Part shown: in pieces, positions 8,177 to 18,855 of the stretch
How positions within the stretch are numbered: the stretch's first letter is position 1
How the letters are laid out: each line of letters starts with the position of its first letter
Source of the DNA: Dictyoglomota bacterium
GTDB lineage: Bacteria > Dictyoglomota > Dictyoglomia > Dictyoglomales > Dictyoglomaceae
Assembly (NCBI GenBank): GCA_029776735.1
Contig: JAKOUL010000072.1
Location: forward strand, 66,808-130,807
Length of the DNA: 64,000 nt
Reading direction: 5' to 3'
The notes under the pieces: generated by a model
Told to the model about the DNA's origin: nothing
What the model saw: the letters and a program-made list of their open reading frames with translations, nothing else
Databases searched by the model: none
Position numbers and translations under genes: made by a program

Positions 8177-10168
8177 TTAATGTAGAAAGATAGGTAAGAA
8201 TACTAATGAGATTACAGACATAAGCTTTATCAGAATATTAATAGATGGACCTGCTGTATCTTTAAATGGATCTCCTACAGTATCTCCTACTACTGCTGCT
8301 TTATGAGCATCAGATCCTTTTCCACCATATTTTCCACCTTCAATCAATTTCTTGGCATTATCCCATGCTCCACCTGAGTTTGCCATAAATATTGCTAAAA
8401 GACCTCCTGAAATAATTGCTCCAGTGAGCATTCCTCCAAGAGCCTGTTTTCCTAATAGAAAAGCTATTACAAAAGGTGAAAGGATCATAATTATACTTGG
8501 GAGGACCATAGCTTTTAATGCACCACGGGTACTAATATCTACACATTTCTTATAATCTGGTTCTGCTTTCCCTTCAAGAAGTCCTTTTATTTCTCTAAAT
8601 TGTCTTCTTACCTCTTCAACCATATGACCTGCTGCTTCTCCTACAGCTTTCATAGCAAGTGATGAGAATAAGAATGGTAACATTCCTCCAATTAGTGCCC
8701 CTGCAAGTACACTTGCATTAGATACATCTACGTATTGAATTCCTGCCCATTCTTTAAAAGCTGCGAATAGAGAGAGAGCTGTTAAGATGGCAGAACCTAT
8801 AGCAAATCCTTTACCCATTGCTGCTGTAGTATTTCCATAAGCATCTAAGGAACTGGTAATTTCTCTTACTTCTTCTCCTTGATGAGACATCTCTGCTATA
8901 CCACTGGCATTATCTGCTATAGGACCATAAGCATCTACAGATAATGTAATTCCAAGGGTGGCAAGCATTCCTACACCTGCAACTGCTACTCCCCACATGC
9001 CATTAGCTAAATAGCTTAAGTAAGTACCAATAGCAAGTGCTACTATACTGAGGAATGTACTTTCCATTCCTACAGAAAGTCCTGTGATTATATTGGTAGC
9101 AGGACCTGTGGTACTAGCATAGGCGATTTTTTCAATAGGTTTATTGGATGTATAGTATTCACTTATTAGACCTATCGCAATTCCATCTAATATACCTATA
9201 ATAGATGCCCAGAAAGGACCTAAGTTCCCTACTAAGTTTTTAGAAAGGAAAAAGGAGCCTATTGCAGTGAGTATAGATGTTAAAAATGTTCCGTTTCTTA
9301 ATGCATTTGCTGGATCAGCATTTTTCCTAGAAGCTATTGTTTTTACAAAGACTATACCTATGATTGATGCAAATAAACCTATAGTTGCTAATAAGAATGG
9401 AAAAAGGAGTCCTTTCATATCTGCGTATGCAAAGCCAAGTACTGCTGCAGCATGGATGGCTCCCACATATGATTCATAGAGGTCTGCACCCATTCCAGCA
9501 ATATCTCCTACATTGTCTCCCACATTATCGGCTATTACTGCTGGATTTCTTGGATCATCTTCTGGGATGCCTGCTTCAACTTTTCCCACTAAATCTGCTC
9601 CTACATCTGCAGCTTTTGTATATATTCCTCCGCCTACACGAGCAAAGAGTGCAATAAAACTTGCTCCAAGGGCATAACCGCTAATAACCTCAAGTTTTAA
9701 TCTGGGATCTGGCATTAATCCACTAAGGAGTAAATAAATTAAACTTGAGCCAAAGATACCTAAGCTTGCTTCCATCATTCCCATTACCGAACCACCAGAA
9801 AAAGCTAGCTCAAGAGCTTTTCCAGGACCATGCTTTGCAGCTGCCCATGTAGTTCTTCCATTGGCACGAGTAGCAACCTTCATTCCAATATATCCAGATA
9901 GCATGGAAAAAGTAGCACCGATAAGAAATGCAAGTCCAAGTAAAGGCTGAAGTACTATACTCATGAAGATAGCAAAAATAACTACAAAGATTGCTACAGT
10001 TCTAATCTCTCGGCTTAGGAAGGCATCTGCTCCCTCTCGAATGGCTTTTACGATTTTTTTGATCTCTTCTGGACCTTCCTCTTCTTTAAGAATGCTTCGA
10101 GCTATAAAGTAGGTAAAAATAAGACCAATAGCTCCTGAGATAGGTACAATCCAAAGAAGGTTTTGCAT
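8177..10168 (-). CDS. hppA: Membrane-bound ion-translocating pyrophosphatase (K+-dependent type)
   Basis: Hydrolyses PPi and pumps H+ or Na+ across the membrane; 663 residues with about 16 hydrophobic helices. The catalytic loop [11 protein letters not shown] is at 188-198 and the second acidic motif DNVGDNVGD at 214-222; the C-terminal [14 protein letters not shown] is present. At the K+-dependence site the sequence is [10 protein letters not shown], with Ala 449 and Gly 452, where K+-independent pumps have Lys and Thr; so a K+-dependent enzyme is expected. Whether it pumps H+ or Na+ cannot be settled by eye. The ATG has GGGAGGTTG upstream. It has its own promoter and terminator, so it is a single-gene unit. 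Confidence 0.97.
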   Translation of the reverse strand: MQNLLWIVPISGAIGLIFTYFIARSILKEEEGPEEIKKIVKAIREGADAFLSREIRTVAIFVVIFAIFMSIVLQPLLGLAFLIGATFSMLSGYIGMKVATRANGRTTWAAAKHGPGKALELAFSGGSVMGMMEASLGIFGSSLIYLLLSGLMPDPRLKLEVISGYALGASFIALFARVGGGIYTKAADVGADLVGKVEAGIPEDDPRNPAVIADNVGDNVGDIAGMGADLYESYVGAIHAAAVLGFAYADMKGLLFPFLLATIGLFASIIGIVFVKTIASRKNADPANALRNGTFLTSILTAIGSFFLSKNLVGNLGPFWASIIGILDGIAIGLISEYYTSNKPIEKIAYASTTGPATNIITGLSVGMESTFLSIVALAIGTYLSYLANGMWGVAVAGVGMLATLGITLSVDAYGPIADNASGIAEMSHQGEEVREITSSLDAYGNTTAAMGKGFAIGSAILTALSLFAAFKEWAGIQYVDVSNASVLAGALIGGMLPFLFSSLAMKAVGEAAGHMVEEVRRQFREIKGLLEGKAEPDYKKCVDISTRGALKAMVLPSIIMILSPFVIAFLLGKQALGGMLTGAIISGGLLAIFMANSGGAWDNAKKLIEGGKYGGKGSDAHKAAVVGDTVGDPFKDTAGPSINILIKLMSVISLVFLPIFLH

Positions 10169-10208
10169 ATTTCAACCTCCCATCTTTAAAAAATTTTCTC
10201 CTTCAATT

Positions 10209-10236
10209 ATCTTAGGTACTATAACTTTAATGTCAA
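10209..10236 (-). promoter_or_regulatory. Promoter of hppA
   Basis: Minus strand TTGACA (10231-10236), 16-base spacer, TAAGAT (10209-10214), about 40 bases before the hppA ATG. It lies in the short gap after the preceding sugar-nucleotide gene. Confidence 0.65.
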
Positions 10237-10243
10237 GTTAAAA

Positions 10244-12727
10244 TTATTTTAAAGAAAAATTAAGACTTTTAATTTTCTCACTGAATTCTTCTAATAAGCT
10301 TTGAGCTTCTCTTAAAGATGGCGCTTCTACATATAAAAGAAAAGCTGGATCTTCGGGATGCGGGATGACAAGTATCCAAGAATTAGCATAATTTATTTTT
10401 ATGCCATCGGTGTAGTCTACATTATTATCTGTATTTTCTTCAATAAGTCTTCTCATTATTTTACCTTTATTTTCCCAAGAACAATCTACGGTAGTTTTTA
10501 TCTTATATAGCTTAGAAATTTGAGATATGATATCTGAAAGGCTAAGGTTAACTTTAGAGTAAAGCTCTAAGAACTTAATTAGGGCATATATTCCATCAAA
10601 GGATGCTTGGAATTCGGGATAGATAAATCCATCTTCACTGGCTCCAAATTTTGCGCCAGTTCTTAAAGTGGTCCTTGTAAGTTCAGAAGGAGAAGTTTTA
10701 CTTCTTATAATTCTTCCGCCTAAAATATTTGCTATTTTTTCTATAGAATTTGAAATGGTAACAGGAACTACTATCTGACTTTGAGGATAGGCTTTTAGGG
10801 TGAGAAATGTTATAACAAAGATCAGATCATCCTTAGATAGATATTGTCCGTCAGGGGTGATAATTGAAAAATTTTCTCCATCATCATTTATAATTATTCC
10901 AAAATCAGAACCTATTGCTTCAACAATTCTTACCACTTCTTCTGGGGTGGTACTTAGCTTAGTAAATTCTTCTCCATAGAGGTTTAACGATACGCTTTCT
11001 ATTTTAAGCTTAGAGATAATGCTAGGAAGGAAAAGAGATGAACTATTGCCCTGATAGTCAATTACAATTTTGTATCTACGCTCTGAAATGCTTCTGATAT
11101 CAATATTTTTCAGTAGACCTAACGTATAATATTCAATTATATGAGGGGGAAATTTTATCTCTCCAACTTCTTCGGTGTAAGTTCTTCTAAAATCTTCTCT
11201 GGAAAATATATTTTCAAGCTTCCTTTCGATATTTTTATCTATATTTACACCCTTATTATCAAAGAGCTCAATTAAAATTTTTTCATTGTCAGAAGGTGAG
11301 ATTCTAATATGGATTCCTGCATTAGCATTAATATTCTCTATAGAATATCGTGCTACTGGAATAGGTAGGGTACGTATATCAAAAACATTTACTCCTGTAG
11401 AGAGAATTCCTGTAAGAATAGCTCTCTTTATCATTCTACATGCTGGTCTTGAATCTCTGCTCATTACTACATAAGAAGATTTAGGTAAAATTGTTCCAAA
11501 AGCAGCGCCTATTTTAGTAGCAAGTTCAGGAGTTATATCAATATTTATCTTTCCAGAGATTCCCCTTTGTCCAAAGAGAGTTCTCTTGAAGTGGCTTCCC
11601 CAGATAATACTTGTGTTTACAATTGTCCCAGTTTCTATTATCTTATTAGGCCATATTTTTACCCCGCTATTAATAAAAGCTCTTTCGCCAATAGTGGTAC
11701 CATCTCCGATAGTAGTTCCATCTTCTATCTTTGTGAAATTCTTTATATTACAGTGACTTCCGATAATAGATGAATATATAGCGGTCTTCTTACCTATATA
11801 TGTATTACTAAATATTAAGCTTCTTTGGATTTTTGCCTCACTATCTATATATACAGAATCTCCAATTACTGTAGGTCCTAAAATATTTGCATTGTTTTCT
11901 ATTTTTGAAAATTGACCTATATATACAGGAGGTCTTATTAAAACAGAGGGAGATATTTCCACATCTTCTTTAGCAAAAACTCCTGGAAAGATTTCTCTAC
12001 CTGGAATCTTTATTTTTACTTTCCCTTGGATAACATCAAAGTTAGCTTGTAGAAATTGTTCTAAATTACCAATATCGCACCAATATCCTTCTGCAAGGTA
12101 TCCATAAAGAGGAGCTTTTTTTTCAAGAAGAAGAGAAAACAAATCTTTACTAAAATCAAAAGGTGTGTTATCAGGAATATAATCTAAAACCTCGGGCTCT
12201 AAAATATATATTCCTGTATTAACACTATCACTGAATATTTCTCCCCAGCTTGGTTTTTCTAAAAATTTTGTTATTTTCCCTTCTTTATTAGTTATAACTA
12301 CGCCATATTCTAATGGATTTTCTACAGTGGTTAGTACAATAGTTACTAATGCTTTCTTCTCTTCATGGTATTTTATAGCTTCCTGAAGATTAAAGTCTGT
12401 AAGAGCATCTCCACTTATAACTACGATCCTATCCTTGGGCTTATTTTTTAGGGCAAACTTTACACTTCCTGCTGTTCCAAGAGGAAATTCTTCTATGGAA
12501 TAGTCTAATTGTATATTCCAGTTAGAACCGTCATCAAAATATCCCTGAATAATCTCTGGGAGATAATATAAAGTTGCAGTAAACTCTCTAAATCCCTGCT
12601 CATAAAGGAGAAATATAATGTGTTCCATTATAGGTTTACCTACTATATATGCCATAGGTTTTGGCCTTGTGATAGTAATAGGTCTTAGTCTTGTACCTTC
12701 CCCACCTGCCATTATGACTACTCTCAT
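10244..12727 (-). CDS. Mannose-1-phosphate guanylyltransferase-like / phosphomannomutase-like fusion
   Basis: Three-part protein of 827 residues. Residues 1-235 are a nucleotidyltransferase with GGEGTRLRPI (8-17) and a KP motif for the nucleotide; 245-370 are left-handed beta-helix hexapeptide repeats (for example EDGTTIGDGTTIGERAF); 380-827 resemble the phosphomannomutase/phosphoglucomutase fold with VVMSRDSRPA. The usual phospho-serine motif TASHNP is not seen; the aligned stretch reads HIRISPSDNE, so mutase activity is doubtful. Such fusions are usually annotated as GDP- or other NDP-sugar pyrophosphorylases. It starts 13 bases after the Nudix-glycosyltransferase gene with AAGGGGG as ribosome binding site. 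Substrate is inferred, not shown. Confidence 0.88.
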   Translation of the reverse strand: MRVVIMAGGEGTRLRPITITRPKPMAYIVGKPIMEHIIFLLYEQGFREFTATLYYLPEIIQGYFDDGSNWNIQLDYSIEEFPLGTAGSVKFALKNKPKDRIVVISGDALTDFNLQEAIKYHEEKKALVTIVLTTVENPLEYGVVITNKEGKITKFLEKPSWGEIFSDSVNTGIYILEPEVLDYIPDNTPFDFSKDLFSLLLEKKAPLYGYLAEGYWCDIGNLEQFLQANFDVIQGKVKIKIPGREIFPGVFAKEDVEISPSVLIRPPVYIGQFSKIENNANILGPTVIGDSVYIDSEAKIQRSLIFSNTYIGKKTAIYSSIIGSHCNIKNFTKIEDGTTIGDGTTIGERAFINSGVKIWPNKIIETGTIVNTSIIWGSHFKRTLFGQRGISGKINIDITPELATKIGAAFGTILPKSSYVVMSRDSRPACRMIKRAILTGILSTGVNVFDIRTLPIPVARYSIENINANAGIHIRISPSDNEKILIELFDNKGVNIDKNIERKLENIFSREDFRRTYTEEVGEIKFPPHIIEYYTLGLLKNIDIRSISERRYKIVIDYQGNSSSLFLPSIISKLKIESVSLNLYGEEFTKLSTTPEEVVRIVEAIGSDFGIIINDDGENFSIITPDGQYLSKDDLIFVITFLTLKAYPQSQIVVPVTISNSIEKIANILGGRIIRSKTSPSELTRTTLRTGAKFGASEDGFIYPEFQASFDGIYALIKFLELYSKVNLSLSDIISQISKLYKIKTTVDCSWENKGKIMRRLIEENTDNNVDYTDGIKINYANSWILVIPHPEDPAFLLYVEAPSLREAQSLLEEFSEKIKSLNFSLK

Positions 12728-12740
12728 TTATAATCCCCCT

Positions 12741-14351
12741 TTACCAGTCAGTTTTAAGATATTCTTTAAATACTTCAAAATAGGTATTTAATGTTTCTTT
12801 TGCAATAGTATCCCATAAAAATTTTCCCCTGACTTTTTTAGCGGCATTTTCCCCAATAGATGCTCTTAATTCATCATTAGTAAGAAGAGCAATAATTTTT
12901 TCTGCAAGAGCTCTTTCATCCTTAGGATGGAAAAGAAAGCCATCTTTTCCATCCTCTATAATTTCCGAGAATCCTCCTAAGTTACTAGCAATCACAGGTT
13001 TTCCAAGAGCCATAGCTTCTAAAGCTACAATTCCAAATGGTTCATATATACTAGGAAAAACACAAATATCTGTGATATGTAAAAAGGCATTTCTAAGATT
13101 ATCATCAATGAAACCTGTGAATATAACCTTATTTGAAATTCCTAATCTGTAAGCTTCTTCCATAAGATAATTAAGTTGGGGACCTGTCCCTACAAATATA
13201 AATTTTACATCATGATACCTATCTATAACAATAGGTGCAGATTTTAAAAGATACTCTGCTCCTTTTTGAGGATGCATCCTTCCTATAAAAAGTAATATCT
13301 TCTCGTTAGGTAATGCATATCTATCTCTGAGTTCTTCAGGATTTAATGAGGTTTTTAAATTTTCAGGGTCAATACCATTGTAAATAATTTTTACTTTATC
13401 TTCTGGAAGATTAAAAAGATTTTTAACCTCTTCTTTCATATAAAAGCTACAAACAATAACTTTCCATGCTTCAAAAGTAAGCCACCATTCAGTATTGTGT
13501 ATAAATCTTTGCTCTTCAGTATAGATTCCTTGATTTCTTCCAAATTCTGTGGCATGAATTGTAGTTATTAAAGGTTTTTTAAGAGAGTGTTTTAAAGTAT
13601 AACCAGCAAAAGCGGTTAACCAGTCGTGAGTATGGATAATATCAAAATTTTTTTCATTATATAAGTTAATAGCTTTTGTGATCATAGAAAGATTTAAAAA
13701 ATAAGTCCAAGAAATAAAATTTGGAGTATCAATTATCTTTTCAGAGACTCTGTATATATGTAAATTTTCAAAATGTTCTTCAGAAGGTACCCCTTCGGTT
13801 CCACAGGTTATTATAGACACATCTGTGCCTAATTTTGCTAAAGCCTTACTTAAATCATAGACATGTCTGCTTAGTCCCCCTATAATTCTTGGAGGATATT
13901 CCCAACTTAACATTAATATAGAAAGTTTTTTCTTATGGTTGTACAAGAGATATAACTCATATGCTCTTTCTAAAATTTCTTTTTCTTGAGAAAAAGTGAG
14001 AAGGTTTAATGCATTTTGTAGATCAAGGAACCTACCATCAGAAAATACTTCCCTTTCAAATTTTATATTTGTGTCTGTGGTTTCCATTAAATACCAGAAC
14101 ACACTTTTCTCTTCTTCTGAGTGAAATTCTGTGGATGGTGCATGGTAATGAGTCTTACCCACATAATCTATTATTTTTGCATCTAAGCCTGTCTCTTCTT
14201 TTACCTCTCTTATGGCTGTGTCTTCAGGATTTTCGCCATCTTCTACATGCCCCTTAGGTAAAACCCAATTTTCATTTTTTCTTTTAAGTATGCATATTTT
14301 GTTGTTTAGCTTATTTATTACCACACCACCTGCTGATAGAGCGCTTTTCAT
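12741..14351 (-). CDS. Nudix hydrolase fused to GT4-family glycosyltransferase
   Basis: A 536-residue fusion. Residues 1-135 form a Nudix domain; the Nudix box runs GHVEDGENPEDTAIREVKEE followed by TGL, fitting GX5EX7REUXEEXGU. From about 142 the protein is a GT-B glycosyltransferase beginning LSILMLSWEYPPRIIGGLSR and carrying the GT4 donor-site motif EPFGIVALEAMALGKP near residue 435. The second half resembles bacterial glycogen/starch-synthase-like and other GT4 enzymes; donor and acceptor are unknown. The Nudix part could clear an NDP-sugar or other nucleotide by-product. The start overlaps the upstream stop as ATGA. There is no stop or frame change at the junction. Confidence 0.9.
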   Translation of the reverse strand: MKSALSAGGVVINKLNNKICILKRKNENWVLPKGHVEDGENPEDTAIREVKEETGLDAKIIDYVGKTHYHAPSTEFHSEEEKSVFWYLMETTDTNIKFEREVFSDGRFLDLQNALNLLTFSQEKEILERAYELYLLYNHKKKLSILMLSWEYPPRIIGGLSRHVYDLSKALAKLGTDVSIITCGTEGVPSEEHFENLHIYRVSEKIIDTPNFISWTYFLNLSMITKAINLYNEKNFDIIHTHDWLTAFAGYTLKHSLKKPLITTIHATEFGRNQGIYTEEQRFIHNTEWWLTFEAWKVIVCSFYMKEEVKNLFNLPEDKVKIIYNGIDPENLKTSLNPEELRDRYALPNEKILLFIGRMHPQKGAEYLLKSAPIVIDRYHDVKFIFVGTGPQLNYLMEEAYRLGISNKVIFTGFIDDNLRNAFLHITDICVFPSIYEPFGIVALEAMALGKPVIASNLGGFSEIIEDGKDGFLFHPKDERALAEKIIALLTNDELRASIGENAAKKVRGKFLWDTIAKETLNTYFEVFKEYLKTDW

Positions 14352-14935
14352 AAAGTTTCCCCCATGATATCCATAAGGAATCTTTTCAGTAGTTTTTCAG
14401 AAATACCACTTTTAGATATTTCTGAAAAAATTTCCTCCTTGGAAAGTCCTTTTGCTTTTAGACTTTCTACCATTTTAGAAACAAATTCTTTCCTTTCCCA
14501 TGGAAAAACAATCCATGCTTCTGTTTCTTTTATATAAAAGTCAGGTTTTACAATAGACCAGGGTTTATAGAATATAGTAGCAATTTTTACTTGAGCCGCC
14601 CCACATTGTTCTAAGTGTTCTTGGGCAACTTTTAGACTTTTACCACTATCTGCTACATCATCAGAGATAAGAATTTTCTTTCCTTCTACTATAGTTGAAA
14701 CGGTCTGAGTAATTACAGGTTTTTCTTTTGTTTCACCTACACCTTTGTAGAAATCAATTTTTAAATTTGCGGTATAAGAATTTCCTAATAAATCTGAGAG
14801 TATTCTTGCAGGAATCCATCCACCTCTTGCAATTCCCACAATTATTTCTGGCTCAAATCTAACCCTTTTAATATTATCAGCAATGTCTAAGCATAGTTCA
14901 TATATTTCCTCCCAACTTGGTACCATATATTCCAT
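14348..14935 (-). CDS. Purine-type phosphoribosyltransferase
   Basis: A 195-residue type I phosphoribosyltransferase that would join a purine base (hypoxanthine, xanthine or guanine) to PRPP. VGIARGGWIPARIL (about 32-45) is the PPi loop and ILISDDVADSGKSL (about 88-101) is the PRPP-binding motif. The WIVFPWE segment is typical of the xanthine/archaeal Hpt-like subgroup. The last 40 residues are an extra helical tail. AGGAGG precedes the ATG at 14935; an in-frame ATG at 14926 is less well placed. It leads the minus-strand operon with the Nudix-GT4 and sugar-nucleotide genes. Exact base preference cannot be called. Confidence 0.82.
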   Translation of the reverse strand: MEYMVPSWEEIYELCLDIADNIKRVRFEPEIIVGIARGGWIPARILSDLLGNSYTANLKIDFYKGVGETKEKPVITQTVSTIVEGKKILISDDVADSGKSLKVAQEHLEQCGAAQVKIATIFYKPWSIVKPDFYIKETEAWIVFPWERKEFVSKMVESLKAKGLSKEEIFSEISKSGISEKLLKRFLMDIMGETL

Positions 14936-15033
14936 TTCTCTTACCTCCTTTTAAAACCAAATGTCTTCTAAATTATTCTATATTAAGAAAGAGTTTTTTA
15001 AAAGAAATTTTAAAGATTTTTTATAAAACACAA

Positions 15034-15042
15034 TGCTATAAT
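15034..15042 (+). promoter_or_regulatory. Extended -10 promoter of enolase
   Basis: TGCTATAAT is a perfect extended -10 element 55 bases before the enolase ATG; no good -35 box is visible. Confidence 0.65.
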
Positions 15043-15072
15043 ACCCTTAGTTAGTTTATCAAAGAATATTAA

Positions 15073-16382
<1,310 letters not shown>

Positions 16383-16392
16383 TTAATTGAGT

Positions 16393-16459
16393 TTCGTATA
16401 ATCCTGAGGATATGGCTTAGGAGTTTCTACCAGGCAACCGTAAATTGCCTGACTACGAG
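16393..16459 (+). promoter_or_regulatory. Guanine-type purine riboswitch aptamer
   Basis: All conserved parts of the purine aptamer are readable: P1 TCGTA (16394-16398) with TACGA (16454-16458); J1/2 TATAAT; P2 TCCTGAG with CTTAGGA around L2 GATATGG; J2/3 GTTTCTACC; P3 AGGCAA with TTGCCT around L3 CCGTAAA; and J3/1. The specificity base is C at 16453 (GACTACG), which pairs with guanine; adenine-binding members have U. It lies directly upstream of a second aptamer and the purine operon. The aptamer has no terminator of its own; control would run through the downstream element. Confidence 0.95.
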
Positions 16460-16460
16460 C

Positions 16461-16562
16461 GGAAGTGCTCCTTAGGGTCTAAAGATCCAAGCGGAGCGAG
16501 CAAGATTTGAAGATCTTGCTACACCGAAGGGATAAAAGCCCAGGCGGATGGGTTCCCTCGTA
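16461..16562 (+). promoter_or_regulatory. PRPP riboswitch aptamer (ykkC subtype 2b), in tandem with the guanine aptamer
   Basis: The segment has the ykkC family signatures: GGAAGTG...CTTAGGGT at the 5' side, GCGGAGCGAGC, a variable hairpin GCAAGAT...ATCTTGC, then ACACCGAAGGGATAAAAGCC and CAGGCGG. GGAA (16461-16464) pairs with TTCC (16553-16556) to form P1. Its place before purB and after a guanine aptamer matches the known guanine-PRPP tandem class, so PRPP is the likely ligand rather than guanidine, ppGpp or ADP. The AAAGCCCAGGC part of the binding core is also one strand of the terminator, so ligand binding should favour read-through. Confidence 0.9.
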
Positions 16563-16596
16563 TTAGAGAACCTATAGGCTTGGGCTTTATTGCTTT
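16535..16596 (+). terminator. Riboswitch-controlled intrinsic terminator before purB
   Basis: AAAGCCCAGGC (16535-16545) pairs with GCTTGGGCTTT (16578-16588), with an inner stem GGTT..CTC / GAG.AACC, followed by a U-rich TTATTGCTTTT. The 5' strand is part of the PRPP aptamer core and the inner strand overlaps the extended aptamer P1, so terminator and bound aptamer are mutually exclusive. Confidence 0.85.
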
Positions 16597-16611
16597 TGAG
16601 AGGAGAGAGAT

Positions 16612-17919
16612 ATGTTAGAAAGATATAGTAGAAAAGAGCTAAGAGAAATATGGTCTGATAAAAATAGATACTTTCTATGGTGGAAAGTTGAAGAAGCAGT
16701 ATTAGAGGCAAGAGTAAAATTTGGAGAAATACCACAAGAGATACTTGAACAGATTAAAAGTAGAGTGAATTTTACAGTAGAAGAAATAAAAAAACTTGAA
16801 TCTGAAACTAATCATGAGATGATTGCTTTTCTTTCTAATGTGGCTCAGTATGTAGGTGAAGGATCGGAATATATTCATCAGGGGCTTACCTCTTCAGATG
16901 TTATGGATACTGCTTTTTCTCTTCAAATTTTAGCAGCCTTAGAATATATTGAAGATGATTTAGAAATACTTATTAAAGAGATTGGGAAAAAGGCTCTTCA
17001 GTATAAAGATCTTCCTATCATGGGTAGGACTCATGGAATGCATGCTGAACCAATTACTTTAGGGTTTAAATTTTTAGGATGGTGGTCTGAACTAAATAGA
17101 GATTTAGAGAGATTAAGAAGAGCAAAAGAAGATATAAGATATGGAAAATTCTCAGGAGTTGTAGGTACTCTTGCTCATCTTTCTCCAAATGTGGAGGAGG
17201 AGGCATGTAAGATATTATCTCTCAAACCTGAACCTGTCGCAACACAGGTTATTCCAAGGGATAGACATGCAGAGGTTATATATGTTCTTTCTATGATTGC
17301 AACAACTTGTGAAAGAATAGCTTTAGAAATTAGGCATTTACAGAGAACAGAAGTGAATGAGTTAGAAGAGCTGTTTAAGGAAAAACAAAAAGGATCCTCT
17401 GCTATGCCTCATAAAAGAAATCCTGTACTCTCTGAAAGAGTTTGTGGACTTTCAAGAGTTATAAGAAGTTATATAAATGCTGCTTTAGAGAATATTCCTC
17501 TTTGGCATGAGAGAGATATTAGCCATTCTTCTGTTGAAAGAGTTATCTTCCCAGATGCCACTACTTTAACAGATTATATCTTAAACTTAATAACTGGTAT
17601 TATTAGGAATTTAAGAGTGAATAAGGATAATATTGAGAGGAATATGATGGCTAATTATAGAATTTACTATTCTCAGAGCATACTTTTAGCTCTTACCGAA
17701 AAGGGTGTTTTGAGAGATGTAGCTTATTCATGGGTACAGGAAGATGCATTTAGAGCAATGAATGATAAGAAAGATTTTAAAGATGTAGTAATAGAAGATA
17801 ATAGAATAAATGAAAAACTGAGTATAGAAGAAATTGAGAGTTGCTTTTCTCCACATAATTTCTTAAGGAATATCGACAAAATATTTGAGAGATCAGGTTT
17901 AGTTAATTCTGAGGGATAA
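16612..17919 (+). CDS. purB: Adenylosuccinate lyase
   Basis: Removes fumarate from SAICAR and from adenylosuccinate; tetrameric, cytosolic, 435 residues. Fumarase/aspartase superfamily signature GSSAMPHKRNP lies near 262-272; the catalytic HG segment is GRTHGMHAEP near 138-147 and TSSDVMDT is near 97. AGGAGAG at 16601 precedes ATG. It is first in an eight-gene purine operon controlled by the tandem riboswitch, so it is regulated with the IMP pathway although it also acts in the AMP branch. Confidence 0.97.
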   Translation: MLERYSRKELREIWSDKNRYFLWWKVEEAVLEARVKFGEIPQEILEQIKSRVNFTVEEIKKLESETNHEMIAFLSNVAQYVGEGSEYIHQGLTSSDVMDTAFSLQILAALEYIEDDLEILIKEIGKKALQYKDLPIMGRTHGMHAEPITLGFKFLGWWSELNRDLERLRRAKEDIRYGKFSGVVGTLAHLSPNVEEEACKILSLKPEPVATQVIPRDRHAEVIYVLSMIATTCERIALEIRHLQRTEVNELEELFKEKQKGSSAMPHKRNPVLSERVCGLSRVIRSYINAALENIPLWHERDISHSSVERVIFPDATTLTDYILNLITGIIRNLRVNKDNIERNMMANYRIYYSQSILLALTEKGVLRDVAYSWVQEDAFRAMNDKKDFKDVVIEDNRINEKLSIEEIESCFSPHNFLRNIDKIFERSGLVNSEG

Positions 17920-17931
17920 GGAGGATGAAAG

Positions 17932-18183
17932 GTGAAGAGATGGAATGTAATTCTGGAGATATTTCTGAAAGATGGAATTTTTGATCCTCAGGGAAATACT
18001 ATAAAGAATGCTCTTTATAATTTAGATTTTAAAGAAGTAGAGGATGTTAGATTCGGTAAAGTTTTAAAAATAGTTTTATATGGGGATACAAAGGAAGATG
18101 TGGAAGAAAAAGTGAGAAGGATGAGTGAAATTTTTCTTGCCAATCCTGTAACTGAAGATTTTAAGATAAGGGTGGAAGAATGA
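17932..18183 (+). CDS. purS: FGAM synthase subunit PurS
   Basis: Small (83 residues) subunit of the three-part formylglycinamidine ribonucleotide synthase, which bridges PurL and the PurQ glutaminase. The start is GTG at 17932, with GGAGGATG upstream. The sequence has the PurS pattern: an opening strand, GIFDPQGNTIKNAL near residues 17-30, and a C-terminal CxANP-like segment, here FLANPVTEDFKI. It overlaps purQ by four bases (ATGA), as expected for equimolar subunits. Confidence 0.95.
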   Translation: MKRWNVILEIFLKDGIFDPQGNTIKNALYNLDFKEVEDVRFGKVLKIVLYGDTKEDVEEKVRRMSEIFLANPVTEDFKIRVEE

Positions 18184-18836
18184 AAAAAGTTGGTATAGTA
18201 GTTTTTCCAGGAACAAATTGTGATATGGATACCTTTTGGGCATTAAAAGTTGCAAAGTTAGATCCCATATATCTTTGGCATAAAGAACATAACTTAAACG
18301 ATGTAGATTTAATAATACTTCCAGGTGGTTTTTCTTATGGTGATTATCTTAGGGCTGGAGCTATTGCAAAATTTTCTCCTATTATGAACGAGGTTGTTGA
18401 TTTTGCTAATAAAGGAGGATATGTGCTAGGTATATGTAATGGATTTCAAATTCTTTTAGAAGTAGATCTTCTTCCTGGAGCAATGCTTCCTAATATAACT
18501 AATACTTTTATATGTAAAGAGATTGAGCTAAAGGTTGAAGATAATGATAATTTCTTTTTAAGAAATTATCAGGTAGGGGAAATATTAAGAATGCCTATAG
18601 CTCATAAAGAGGGTAGATATTACATAAGCTCTGAAGGAATAGAAGAGTTAAAAGAAAACAATCAAATTGTATTGAGATATGCCTTTGAAAATCCTAATGG
18701 TTCAGTGGAAAGTATTGCAGGAATTATAAATAAAAAAAGAAATGTAATGGGAATGATGCCTCATCCAGAAAGAGCAGTTGAGGAAATTCTTGGAAGTACT
18801 TCTGGATTAAAGATTTTTTTATCCTTCTTAGACTAA
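18180..18836 (+). CDS. purQ: FGAM synthase glutaminase subunit PurQ
   Basis: Class I glutamine amidotransferase of 218 residues that supplies ammonia to PurL. Triad: nucleophile Cys in GYVLGICNGFQILLE (near residue 86) and His-x-Glu in MMPHPERAVE near the C-terminus. The N-terminus VGIVVFPGTNCD is typical. The start overlaps purS (ATGA). Confidence 0.97.
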   Translation: MKKVGIVVFPGTNCDMDTFWALKVAKLDPIYLWHKEHNLNDVDLIILPGGFSYGDYLRAGAIAKFSPIMNEVVDFANKGGYVLGICNGFQILLEVDLLPGAMLPNITNTFICKEIELKVEDNDNFFLRNYQVGEILRMPIAHKEGRYYISSEGIEELKENNQIVLRYAFENPNGSVESIAGIINKKRNVMGMMPHPERAVEEILGSTSGLKIFLSFLD

Positions 18837-18855
18837 ACAAGGTGGTGTAAAAAAT

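Noticed and set aside
9385..9657. 90-codon plus-strand frame inside hppA
   Set aside because: Antisense shadow of a well conserved gene; composition is Leu/His-rich as expected for reverse reading of membrane codons.
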